64,000 nt of DNA, taken from Butyrivibrio sp. XPD2002. GTDB taxonomy: Bacteria > Bacillota > Clostridia > Lachnospirales > Lachnospiraceae. The position numbers were made by a program, and so were the translations under genes. Position 1 is the first letter of the stretch, and each line of letters opens with the position of its first letter. Location: assembly GCF_000423945.1 (NCBI RefSeq), contig NZ_AUIY01000008.1:1-64000 (forward strand). Direction: 5' to 3'. Shown one piece after another: positions 14,057-21,769 of this stretch. The notes below the pieces were generated by a model, which saw nothing but the letters and a program-made list of their open reading frames with translations, was not told where the DNA came from and searched no databases.

Positions 14057-15356
14057 TTGACACCTCAGTTTCCTTTAAATCAAATTCCATTGAACTAAAC
14101 ATTACAATTATCATAAGTACTACGGTTGTTACTCCGCATCCTAAAATAAGATGAAGAGAACTGATTTTTACAAGTACGCAGCTTACAAGGATTGATGCAA
14201 GGGGCATAGCTGCTGCAGATGATGCTCCCATAACCGCGCCTGCTCTTGCAAGATATGCTCTGTCACATACACTGAAGAACTGGATTTTAACAACTCCGCA
14301 GAGAACTGCGGTTGCTCCGGACATCATGAAGTAGCAAATTCCTCCAAGAAGGTAGCCTGCAAAAGCGATTTCGGATACAAATCTTCCAAGGGCGATGCAT
14401 GTCATAAAGCTTCCCAGCAAAACTCCGCAAACGAAAAGTGTATTCTTTGTTTTGAATTTATCGATTATAGCAGGAGTGATCGCAGAACCTACAATAACTC
14501 CAAGGGAAGAAGCCATTCCCATAACGCTTAAAAGTGTACTTCCAAGTCCAAATACGTTCTCCGCAATGGGAGCCTCAAGTGCGTTAAGCGGAACGAGAAG
14601 GAAATTCATCATAACTGCCATGATAGCGTAATTTACAAGGATCTTATTTCCAAGGACATACTTAAATCCGTCCTTAAGCATTGCACGGTATGAAAAATTG
14701 TTCTTTGCTTTCTTAGCACTTTTTGCCTCGTTATTAACAACGGGCTGGTTATCTTCATAGTTCTTAATTAAAAGGATGAAAAACATTGCAATGAAGAATG
14801 TTGCTGCATCGATCATCATTGTAAACTGGACACCAAACTTAGCAATTATGATGCCTGCTGCTCCTGTTCCAATAAGGGAAACAGCGCTTGATAAGCTCTC
14901 ATTAAGGCTTATTGCATGTGAAAGTTTTTCTTTTTTCACAACCATCGGAACGAATGCTCCGGATGCAGGAAGGTTGAATGATTCAATAGTTGTTATGATT
15001 AAAGTAAATCCAGCCATGATGAAGGGATTAACCTTACCGAACATATAAATAAGCACAAATGCGGAAATGATAATTCCTCTTAAAAGATGTGTAGCTACGA
15101 TAATCTTCTTTTTATTCATCTTCTCTACTATCGGTCCTACAAAGGGCTGCACGATAATGTTAGGAAGAACATTAAGTCCGTAGATCAGAACTGCCAGTGA
15201 TGCGCTCTGGGTGATATGGTATATCAGCCATGTAAATGTGATTGCATCAAGTGAGTCTCCAAATCTGTTCACAAGGTTTGCAACCAGGAGCTTGCTGTAT
15301 TCCTTTTCCTTTAACAGCTCCTTATAGTTATTTCTTTTAGTCATTTTCTCAGGCAT
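14046..15356 (-). CDS. MFS efflux transporter (macrolide-efflux-like)
   Basis: A 436-aa protein with 12 predicted TM helices. The N-terminal NLVNRFGDSLDAITFTWLIY and LPNIIVQPFVGPIVEKMNKK (the MFS loop 2-3 motif) resemble Mef-type drug exporters. GAGGAACGG lies before the ATG. Co-transcribed with the HTH-TPR regulator. Substrate not determined by sequence. Confidence 0.8.
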   Translation of the reverse strand: MPEKMTKRNNYKELLKEKEYSKLLVANLVNRFGDSLDAITFTWLIYHITQSASLAVLIYGLNVLPNIIVQPFVGPIVEKMNKKKIIVATHLLRGIIISAFVLIYMFGKVNPFIMAGFTLIITTIESFNLPASGAFVPMVVKKEKLSHAISLNESLSSAVSLIGTGAAGIIIAKFGVQFTMMIDAATFFIAMFFILLIKNYEDNQPVVNNEAKSAKKAKNNFSYRAMLKDGFKYVLGNKILVNYAIMAVMMNFLLVPLNALEAPIAENVFGLGSTLLSVMGMASSLGVIVGSAITPAIIDKFKTKNTLFVCGVLLGSFMTCIALGRFVSEIAFAGYLLGGICYFMMSGATAVLCGVVKIQFFSVCDRAYLARAGAVMGASSAAAMPLASILVSCVLVKISSLHLILGCGVTTVVLMIIVMFSSMEFDLKETEVSNAA

Positions 15357-15454
15357 TATCCGTTCCTCGCATTCATTTATTATGTTTGTTGATGACTAAA
15401 TTGTACGACTGCATCTGTTTTATTGTAACATACCGTTTGTACAATTGGGCAATA

Positions 15455-15481
15455 AAAAACTTTCCGTAATGGAAAGTTTTT
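15455..15481. terminator. Bidirectional terminator
   Basis: A stem of about 11 bp, AAAAACTTTCC/GGAAAGTTTTT, with a 4-base loop. It lies just downstream of the minus-strand gene that stops at 15495. Confidence 0.75.
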
Positions 15482-15494
15482 ATAAGCTTACTAA

Positions 15495-15938
15495 TTATGA
15501 ATATCTCAATGTAACAAATGCAACAAGCGCAATGGTCGCAGCCACACTGAACAGAAGAATCAATATTAAAAACCTGATCTTAGCGCCACAGGTGTCGGTC
15601 TGTATTTCAGGTACGCCATTTTTTTCAATTACATGTACCGCAAGATAATCGCCGCTTTTAAGACCTTTCCTGGCTGAAATGATATTATCCTGTAGCTTCT
15701 GCCCATTGTAATTATACTCAACCAAGTAACTTTCAAACGTGTGATAATTTGTAGAATGTCCTGAGATAAGGGCTGTCTGCTCTACGGTTCCCAGACTTTT
15801 AACTACGCATCCCGCATATTTTTCTGCACGAAAATAATTGATCATTCCGATAAACTCTTTTAACAGACGCCACACATACCTGACTATAAAAACCGTTAAT
15901 GCAGTTTTCCAAAAAAGATCATAGATTTCACTACTCAT
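15495..15938 (-). CDS. Membrane protein, DUF3592-like
   Basis: A 147-aa protein with a hydrophobic segment at each end (about residues 10-28 and 122-145) and a soluble middle (GTVEQTALISGHSTNYHTFE...YLVEYNYNGQKLQ) which would be a small beta domain, as in the DUF3592 family. Function unknown. It has a dedicated ECF-like promoter (15990-16027) matching that of the lipoprotein gene at 237-1061, so both may answer to the same envelope signal. Confidence 0.6.
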   Translation of the reverse strand: MSSEIYDLFWKTALTVFIVRYVWRLLKEFIGMINYFRAEKYAGCVVKSLGTVEQTALISGHSTNYHTFESYLVEYNYNGQKLQDNIISARKGLKSGDYLAVHVIEKNGVPEIQTDTCGAKIRFLILILLFSVAATIALVAFVTLRYS

Positions 15939-15955
15939 AAAAAATTCTCCTCCAA

Positions 15956-16003
15956 CTGTATAAATAGTAGACTGCGCTTATCCTCAATCTATTATTTATA
16001 CAG
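15956..16003. repeat. 11-bp inverted repeat around the promoter start
   Basis: CTGTATAAATA and TATTTATACAG flank a 26-base centre; one arm overlaps the -10 region of the adjacent ECF-like promoter. It could be an operator or a leader RNA hairpin. Confidence 0.5.
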
Positions 16004-16027
16004 TCAGGGAGGAGAAAATGTTGCAAA
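15990..16027 (-). promoter_or_regulatory. Putative ECF-type promoter (copy 2)
   Basis: Minus strand: TTTGCAAC, 16 bases including TTTTCTCCTCC, then CTGTAT and a downstream stretch ATTGAGGATAAG. About three quarters of 50 bases agree with the element at 1090-1130. Located directly upstream of the DUF3592-like gene. Confidence 0.5.
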
Positions 16028-16083
16028 GGTTACTTAATTAGTGCAGAAAGCTTCCCCGTTCTGCGTTATACATCTCTTTTCAG

Positions 16084-16209
16084 TTAAGCAATATAGTCTT
16101 TCACATTGAAATACTCATCTGTCCACTGTTCTTCTTCAGTAATTCCAGGAACAAACTCCTTGCTGTATGTTTCCCCGGAAAATCTGTCTACTTTCTTATA
16201 AACTTGTTC
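16084..16209 (-). pseudogene. C-terminal remnant of an unidentified gene
   Basis: An open stretch without a start codon, overlapping the end of the monooxygenase gene in another frame. It encodes a natural-looking C-terminus (SKEFVPGITEEEQWTDEYFN...) ending at 16084. The parent family is not recognised. It fits with the other broken genes at 16.5-17.5 kb. Confidence 0.4.
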
Positions 16210-16511
16210 TCAGATTCTGGAGTATCAGCACTTACAAATCTTTCTGCATTCATATGAAGATCATATTTCTCTCGCAGCTGTGCTATAGTCTGCATCATGG
16301 GTGAAACATGGTGAGCATCAATTGCTTCCTGATTCTCCCATGCATCAATCAAAAGCACAGTTTCAGGATCTTTCATTGGAAAGAAATATTCATATCGAAC
16401 ATTTCCTTTTTCTGCTCTGATCTTATCGGCAGTTCCACTGCTTTCCATTTCCTCTGCAAACTTCCTGGCATTGCTATTTACGCCTGTATAATAGAGATTT
16501 ACAGTTATCAT
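16188..16511 (-). CDS. Antibiotic biosynthesis monooxygenase (ABM)-like protein
   Basis: A 107-aa ferredoxin-like-fold protein of the ABM/quinol monooxygenase type. Motifs: MITVNLYYTG start, YEYFFPMKDPETVLLIDAWEN and HHVSPMMQTI near residue 70. Such small dimers oxidise quinones or quench reactive compounds. GGGGAGG precedes ATG 16511. Its start overlaps by 4 bases the stop of a 25-codon carboxymuconolactone-decarboxylase fragment, so it is translationally coupled to a dead gene. Confidence 0.7.
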   Translation of the reverse strand: MITVNLYYTGVNSNARKFAEEMESSGTADKIRAEKGNVRYEYFFPMKDPETVLLIDAWENQEAIDAHHVSPMMQTIAQLREKYDLHMNAERFVSADTPESENKFIRK

Positions 16512-16585
16512 TTTAATCCTCCCCGTATCGGTGCAAAATCTCCAAGTACATCTCTGCCTGCTGTCTGTACTATTTTCTCTGCCAT
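16508..16585 (-). pseudogene. N-terminal fragment of a carboxymuconolactone decarboxylase gene
   Basis: A 25-aa frame with a good GGTGG site, beginning MAEKIVQTAGRDVLGDFAP, which looks like the first residues of CMD/AhpD-family proteins. After that it runs into GGLK and stops at the start of the ABM gene. A deletion appears to have joined the CMD start to the ABM ribosome site. Confidence 0.55.
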
Positions 16586-16602
16586 TCTTATCCACCTACT
16601 TT

Positions 16603-17138
16603 CTAATTAATCTGTTTTCCCATGCTGGTAAATGATTTGTTATAGGTTTTCCTTCTGTAATCCTTAGGCGTAACGCCTTCATATTTTTTTAAAGTGTAGA
16701 AAAATGACTCTCCCCAGCGAATCCCAGATATTCAGCTATATCTGTGCAGCTGTACTCGTTGTAGGAAAGAAGATATTTTGCTGCTGTAAGCTTCTTATGC
16801 CTGATATAATCCGATACTGACATCCCGACCTCTTTTGCAAAAACCGTTGACAACCAGGACGCATTCATCTCATGCTCATCAGCAAGCATCTGTACAGTTA
16901 TCCTGTCATGCAAATGGTTTTCAATATAGTCCATGCACTGGAAAATCATTGGCGAATACTCCTTGTAGTGACTCTTGAAAAGAGTATTGTTTAAGTTACC
17001 ACACCAAAACAACTGAACACTACTACTGCCATGAAAAGAATAACATTTACGCCTCTTGGCTTCAAGAGAAACAAACCTTCCCACTTTTTCCCGATTTCGT
17101 ACCAGTTTTTCCCGAAAATTTCCCGAAAGAGAAAACAC
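16603..17138 (-). pseudogene. Broken AraC-family regulator
   Basis: The first AraC HTH (MADEHEMNASWLSTVFAKEV) and most of the second (YNEYSCTDIAEYLGFAGESH) are readable, then a frameshift in a CTTTAAAAAAA run near 16690 stops the frame. The normal C-terminus (KKYEGVTPKDYRRKTYN) continues one frame over and ends at 16603. The N-terminal part (up to about residue 60) is unlike an AraC sensor and may be scrambled as well. Probably non-functional. Confidence 0.7.
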
Positions 17139-17177
17139 AGACCTAAAATATGGGGAATAATGCGAACTTATGCATCA

Positions 17178-17414
17178 TCATTTCCAAGTCATTTTTAACT
17201 TCTTTTTTGAGGTTGCACAATCGACCAGATAAAGGTTTATAAGCGTCTGATAAGGTATACCGGAATCTGCTGACTGACTTTTAAAGTACTCAAGGGCATC
17301 AGCATCAACATTCATTGTTATCTTCTTGTGTAGCTTCTTAGCATAGGGATTCTTAACAGCTTTACTGAAGTCAAATTCCTGTTCCAAAAATTCATCATCG
17401 TTAAGTCTTTTCAT
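17178..17414 (-). CDS. brnA: BrnA-like antitoxin (orphan)
   Basis: A 78-aa ribbon-helix-helix protein. KKITMNVDADALEYFKSQ and GIPYQTLINLYLVDCA match the BrnA/CopG antitoxin pattern of a beta strand with two helices. It binds its own promoter and the BrnT toxin in complete systems. Here the ATG overlaps the stop of a toxin gene with a large internal deletion (17411-17528), so the antitoxin seems to have lost its partner. The symbol is given on family likeness. Confidence 0.75.
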   Translation of the reverse strand: MKRLNDDEFLEQEFDFSKAVKNPYAKKLHKKITMNVDADALEYFKSQSADSGIPYQTLINLYLVDCATSKKKLKMTWK

Positions 17415-17528
17415 GATCTTCTGCTCCTTTCATAGCCTTTCTTCTCGTTTGGTGTAGCCTTACGTGAAGATATAATCCTGATTAATTATGTTTTTGTTTT
17501 CATCCCACTCAAATCGTATTGTTTCCAT
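17411..17528 (-). pseudogene. brnT: BrnT toxin gene with internal deletion
   Basis: The frame starts METIRFEWDENKNIINQ, the standard BrnT N-terminus, then jumps by one frame directly into RIISSRKATPNEKKGYER, the standard BrnT C-terminus. The catalytic middle (about 50 residues) is gone and the joined frame stops early. The last codon overlaps the antitoxin start as in intact brnTA operons. A TATAAT box lies upstream near 17535-17550. Confidence 0.75.
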
Positions 17529-17577
17529 ACATATATTATACATATCATAGCCATACTTATCAACCATTTCAACGTTT

Positions 17578-17609
17578 AAAAATCGGCAGGGTTTTCCTGC
17601 CGATTTTTT
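17578..17609. terminator. Bidirectional terminator
   Basis: A perfect stem AAAAATCGGCAGG/CCTGCCGATTTTT with a 4-base loop and flanking T/A runs. It separates the PNPOx-fold gene from the broken BrnT/BrnA operon. Confidence 0.85.
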
Positions 17610-17644
17610 CATCATTTGCTACTTTTATATTTCGATATTCCTTC

Positions 17645-18121
17645 CTATGATTCATTAACCAGCTTACCCGTCATATGCTCAGGAATTAACTCCAAACACT
17701 GAACATTACGGAAAGAATTCTTTATCTCCTGCTCCAGATAAGCCTGATCATCGGTAAACTTCCTGGTAAGTTCAGAGCAGATCCGAAGAGCGACCTCCTC
17801 ATCTTCTACCAAATGAATTCTTCCAAATGTGATCACGCTTGTAATGTTCAGAGCCCAATCGCCTTCCTTGCGGTAGCCTTCATTATAAACACAGTAGCTT
17901 GCCTTATCGCAGGCCTTGATTGCATCTATCTTATGCCCTTCCTTTGCTCCGTGGAAATAGATTTTTCCATCCTCTTCGCAATACCAATGATCAATCGGGA
18001 TTCCATATGGATATCCATCATCTCCTATCAGAGAAAGAACCCCTCTCTTAGTACTCTTTAATATCTCTATGCATTCAGCCTCAGAGATCTGCTGCTTAAA
18101 TCTTCTCATTTTTCTAAACAT
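17645..18121 (-). CDS. Pyridoxamine 5'-phosphate oxidase-fold (NimA-like) flavoprotein
   Basis: A 158-aa split-barrel flavin-binding protein. GVLSLIGDDGYPYGIPIDHWY (residues 29-50), KIYFHGAKEGHKIDAIKACD and SVITFGRIHLVED are the usual signatures. Related proteins include NimA nitroimidazole reductases and uncharacterised oxidases. ATG at 18121 follows GAGGTG; an in-frame GTG at 18130 lacks a site. It is 10 bases from the SMR exporter stop, likely the same transcript. Confidence 0.75.
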   Translation of the reverse strand: MFRKMRRFKQQISEAECIEILKSTKRGVLSLIGDDGYPYGIPIDHWYCEEDGKIYFHGAKEGHKIDAIKACDKASYCVYNEGYRKEGDWALNITSVITFGRIHLVEDEEVALRICSELTRKFTDDQAYLEQEIKNSFRNVQCLELIPEHMTGKLVNES

Positions 18122-18131
18122 TGTAAACACC

Positions 18132-18452
18132 TCAATCTTTCGCCAAAATCTTAAGTCCCGCTATTCCAACTACAATCAGGATAACACAGATAACCTGCGG
18201 AACAGACAATTTCTCATGGAAAAGAAATACTCCAAGTAAGGTCGTTCCCACAATTCCCATGCCGGTCCACATAGCATATGCAGTTCCCAGCGGAAGCTGT
18301 TTCAATGCAATAGCCAGAAAAACTGCGCTGGCAATATAGCCTACTCCTGCAATAATCGAAGGCATCAGCACTGAAAACCCATTCGACATTTTCATTGCTA
18401 CTGCCCATGTAATCTCAAGCGCACCTGCAATCAACAAATAAATCCATCTCAT
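18132..18452 (-). CDS. Small multidrug resistance (SugE/Gdx-type) exporter
   Basis: A 106-aa four-TM SMR protein. Glu13-Trp15 in ALEITWAVAMKMSNGF and PLGTAYAMWTGMGIVGTTL are conserved; the WAVAMKMSNG pattern points to the Gdx/SugE subgroup that exports guanidinium ions, rather than to EmrE. It lies behind a structured leader with terminator (18472-18560), a candidate guanidine riboswitch. GGAGGAGG precedes the ATG. Confidence 0.85.
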   Translation of the reverse strand: MRWIYLLIAGALEITWAVAMKMSNGFSVLMPSIIAGVGYIASAVFLAIALKQLPLGTAYAMWTGMGIVGTTLLGVFLFHEKLSVPQVICVILIVVGIAGLKILAKD

Positions 18453-18471
18453 ATAAATCCTCCTCCAAAAC

Positions 18472-18560
18472 TAAAAAACGCCATTCCCTTACCTGCTAAG
18501 ACCTAACGGTAAAGGAATGACGTAAATCCCACTACTCGGTAGCAATGGGCGTCTGTTATA
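18472..18560 (-). promoter_or_regulatory. Candidate guanidine riboswitch with terminator
   Basis: The leader of the SMR gene has a first hairpin (GACG...CGTC outer pair; CCCA/TGGG and CTAC-CGA-GTAG inside) followed by a strong terminator: 12-bp stem CATTCCTTTACC/GGTAAGGGAATG, then GCGTTTTTT. Two hairpins ending in a terminator before a SugE-type gene fit a guanidine-sensing switch, maybe the guanidine-IV (mepA) class. The class is from memory and was not checked. Confidence 0.55.
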
Positions 18561-18616
18561 TTTGATTGAATTGATGATACGATAATTGCTCTGGGGCGTC
18601 AATACTATCTTCCGAT

Positions 18617-19690
18617 TTAACTATTCTTCTGGATTTCTGCAATTTTATGGAGTATCTCAGAAAATTCTTCCGAACGTGATTCAAGCAGACCGTGTGTCGC
18701 TTCTTCCATCACGAACATTTCTTTTCGGGGAGCGCTCACCTGCTCAAAATATTCGCAGGCAAGCCAATAGTTTGTCTGATAATCCATATCGCCGTTTATA
18801 TTGTAGAAGGGTACTTGATAATCGTATCTGCCAAGCAGCGACAGCTTTGACATATCACCTGTAAAAAACACCATATACGGCTCGAATGACTTTTCACCGT
18901 TTTTTACATATCCGATAAAATCCTTAATCGTATAGTTCGGGTTGAAAAGTATCGTAGTGTAGATGTTATAATCTGTGCCGTCTTTCATCATGCCGTAGCC
19001 GTACCTGTCCATAATCTCGTTTCTTGCCATAAGAGCATCTACTGTGTCTGCACCATTAGGAGACCATTTTGCAAGCAGTTCCTTTCCCTCTTCATCACCT
19101 TCACTCCAATTCTGTGCAGCTTCATACAGTCTTTGTTCATTCTCAGTATAGTCGATGAACTGTCCCGTGCCGATAAATGCGTCATAGTATTCGGGATATT
19201 CAAGAGCTAAGTTTGCGCCGAACAGTGACCCCCACGAATGTCCCATAAGAGTTATCTTATCCTTATTCATATAGTCAAGCAGATATTCAGTCATTTCCTT
19301 GCCGTCCTGCATCATGATATCTGCGGTTATGGTATCCGTCTTTGAAGTGTCATAGCTTTTTCCGCAGTTACGCTGATCCCATGTGACTACCGTATAAACA
19401 TCGCTCCACTTTCTTGTGAACGCATAGTCAAGATGACTTGTTGCGGAACCCGGTCCGCCGTGCAGATACAATAGAACGGGGTTGTCCTTGTCATGTACGT
19501 AGATGTTTATCCACTGCTTCGTTCCGTTGATATCCACAAGCATAGATTCGTTGATACCGCCGTCAGGCGTTCTGCCGTTTACCGCTCTGCCGATAAGCCT
19601 TACTACAAACAATATAATAATTATTGTCACAAGAGCAATCAGTATACCTCGAAGTATTTTACCAATGACTTTAGTCGCTTTTTTTAACAT
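18617..19690 (-). CDS. Membrane-anchored alpha/beta hydrolase (proline iminopeptidase-like)
   Basis: A 357-aa protein with an N-terminal TM anchor (residues 10-32) and an extracellular hydrolase domain. Oxyanion motif YLHGGPGSA (about residue 75), nucleophile elbow LMGHSWGSLFG (Ser about 150), and a late His (EEATHGLLE) make the triad, as in S33 peptidases and related esterases. AAAGGG precedes ATG. It sits just downstream of the group II intron. Confidence 0.8.
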   Translation of the reverse strand: MLKKATKVIGKILRGILIALVTIIIILFVVRLIGRAVNGRTPDGGINESMLVDINGTKQWINIYVHDKDNPVLLYLHGGPGSATSHLDYAFTRKWSDVYTVVTWDQRNCGKSYDTSKTDTITADIMMQDGKEMTEYLLDYMNKDKITLMGHSWGSLFGANLALEYPEYYDAFIGTGQFIDYTENEQRLYEAAQNWSEGDEEGKELLAKWSPNGADTVDALMARNEIMDRYGYGMMKDGTDYNIYTTILFNPNYTIKDFIGYVKNGEKSFEPYMVFFTGDMSKLSLLGRYDYQVPFYNINGDMDYQTNYWLACEYFEQVSAPRKEMFVMEEATHGLLESRSEEFSEILHKIAEIQKNS

Positions 19691-19770
19691 GCTACTTTTC
19701 CCTTTATTATGATAAATTCGGCTCTGTAAGTATTATTGTTTTCACAAAAATATCTCCGTTGCTATGTTAG

Positions 19771-21644
19771 GTAAGTAGACTAGGGACTCGCACCCCTAGC
19801 CCCTCTCAGATCCGTGCGTGCGGCTTTCCCGCACACGGCTCCCCACAATAACATTCACATATATCAGTAAAGCGCATAGTAAATCTTAGGTTTCGCAAGA
19901 GGATATACCTTTAACATATCTGCAAATCCATCCCATGAATAAGTACGGCCACATCCTCTGCGGTTTAAAACCTTATGTAGATACTGTTGAACCCGATGCA
20001 GGAACGCACTAAGCTTATAGCTGTTAAAGGTAACACCATAGTATTGATAGTAACCAACAAGCTTTACGTTCAACTCTTTAATAAGATTTCCCGCTGGCTG
20101 TTCTTTGTTGTCAAACAGCCACGTTTTGAAGTTCTTTAAAGATTTCTCAAATTTCTTGCGTGAAGTCTTTACCATAGGACATGGATATCCTTTACGGGAT
20201 TTGCCCATAAAGAATGTAAAGCCCAAGAAGTCAAATGTTTCTGGCTTACCCATCCCTCTTTCTTTGCGGTTCTGTGCTGCATACCTGCCAAACTCAATAA
20301 GTCTACTTTTACTCTCTTCCAACTCGAGGTTAAATTTTGCCATACGTTCTTTCAGTGCAGAATAATACTTTTCCGCATCTGATTTGTATTGGAAACCCGC
20401 CACAAAATCGTCGGCATAGTTTACAAGGAAGCAGTCTCCCCTTACCTCTTTTCTGACAACAAGCTTGAACCATAGGGTGAGAACATTGTGCATATATACA
20501 TTTGCCAGGGTTGGACTGATATTGCCTCCCTGTATTGTTCCCTCTTCCGTGTCCTCAAATCTACCATCAACCATAACTCCGGCTTTAAGATACTTTCGTA
20601 TCAACCGCAGTATATTTGGGTCTTTGATGTGCCATTCAAGAAATCTCATCATCCACTCATGGTCGATGTGGTCGAAGAACCCTTTGACATCTGCATCAAC
20701 TATATAACTTATCTTGCCACGTGAGAGATGCTGATATACATATCTTAGCGCTTCATGGCACCATCTATTAGGTCTGAAGCCATACATACAGTTCAGAAAG
20801 CGTGGTTCATAAATGGCTTCCAACACTTTCTTAAGAGCAAGCTGTACCATCTTGTCTTCAAAAGATGCAATGCCCAGCGGTCTCATCTTGCCGTTACCCT
20901 TAGGGATATATACCCTCTTGGTGGGCAAGGGCTTGTATGCCTTATTCTTCAGCCTTCTAACTAGGTCTTTGATGTTGCTGTCTAGTTGCTCGCCATACTC
21001 TTCCTTGGTCACTTCATCGATTCCCACTGCCTTCTTTCCGTCAATTTCTTTAAAGCATTGCTTCAAAAGGTCAGCATCAATCATATGATACAGACTCGTA
21101 AAGACTGGCTTAGTTGTTTGCACTGATATTTCTGCTATTCTTTCCAATTTCGTTGTCATCATTTCCTCCGTCCCTGAGTACGGATGATGTGTCCTCAGAA
21201 AGACCGTTATTATGTAGCTCCCTTCCCTCCATCGGAATTACCCGATTTCATCAGTACTATGAAGCTATCCGACTGCCTGCAATTCATTTGATATCCTTCT
21301 AGTTACGTTGGTATATCATACTCTTATACGAGAAACTGCAGGCTCTCCCCAGTTGACGCTTAATCATAATGTTTAACATGAATGGCCCTATGACCCCGCC
21401 GTGTCGTATATCGCTCACCAATAACGTGATATCCGATGTTGTCTTCCGGGTCAGCAAAACCGTCGACCGAACGGATACTTTATCTTTTCGAGGCTCAATA
21501 GCATTTCATCCCTGCTAACTTGCTGTCTACGCTTCGCATCAGTCGTTACCGACTGCTACGCAAGACTCGCTACTTGCTGGTTGGTTAGACCTTCGCAAAG
21601 CAGGATTTTCACCCGCTTGATTAAACACCCTTGGCTGGGCGCAC
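19771..21644 (-). mobile_element. Complete group II intron
   Basis: The 5' end GTGCGCCCAGCC is at 21644. Domain V is recognisable near 19815-19850 (GAGCCGTGTGCGG...GCACGCACGG), and domain VI ends in CTACTTAC at about 19771. The reverse transcriptase gene lies in domain IV. The 3' end is estimated from the usual CTAYTnnAY ending, with an error of a few bases. The ribozyme core (21160-21640) is non-coding RNA. Confidence 0.8.
19864..21159 (-). CDS. ltrA: Group II intron reverse transcriptase/maturase
   Basis: A 431-aa intron-encoded protein. RT motifs: YIPKGNGKMRPLGIASFEDKM cannot be missed, GFRPNRWCHEAL, VDADVKGFFDHIDHEWMM, GTIQGGNISPTLANVYMH, and catalytic NYADDFVAGF. The maturase X/group II intron C-terminal domain (about residues 290-425) follows. 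No HNH endonuclease domain is present, so it should retarget through replication-linked priming. Start is taken at the second of two adjacent ATGs (6 bases from GGAGG). It appears intact. Confidence 0.88.
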   Translation of the reverse strand: MTTKLERIAEISVQTTKPVFTSLYHMIDADLLKQCFKEIDGKKAVGIDEVTKEEYGEQLDSNIKDLVRRLKNKAYKPLPTKRVYIPKGNGKMRPLGIASFEDKMVQLALKKVLEAIYEPRFLNCMYGFRPNRWCHEALRYVYQHLSRGKISYIVDADVKGFFDHIDHEWMMRFLEWHIKDPNILRLIRKYLKAGVMVDGRFEDTEEGTIQGGNISPTLANVYMHNVLTLWFKLVVRKEVRGDCFLVNYADDFVAGFQYKSDAEKYYSALKERMAKFNLELEESKSRLIEFGRYAAQNRKERGMGKPETFDFLGFTFFMGKSRKGYPCPMVKTSRKKFEKSLKNFKTWLFDNKEQPAGNLIKELNVKLVGYYQYYGVTFNSYKLSAFLHRVQQYLHKVLNRRGCGRTYSWDGFADMLKVYPLAKPKIYYALY

Positions 21645-21659
21645 TGCTGAAAGATAAAA

Positions 21660-21728
21660 CTACTTCATCTTCTTTTCAAATCTAAACATTGCTCCTTCAG
21701 GAATTTCATTATATTTTTCTATGGTCAT
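21660..21728 (-). CDS. 22-aa ORF in the 5' exon of the intron
   Basis: The frame MTIEKYNEIPEGAMFRFEKK.. stops 16 bases before the intron. It has a weak AAAGAG upstream. It might be a tiny gene or the start of a gene cut by older rearrangements; the intron itself does not interrupt it. Confidence 0.3.
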   Translation of the reverse strand: MTIEKYNEIPEGAMFRFEKKMK

Positions 21729-21769
21729 TGTCAACACTCTTTCATATTCATTCTTTCAGACATTTACGG

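Noticed and set aside
19864..21159. HNH endonuclease domain in the intron protein
   Set aside because: The protein ends soon after the maturase domain, with no Cys-pair zinc motif or HNH residues.
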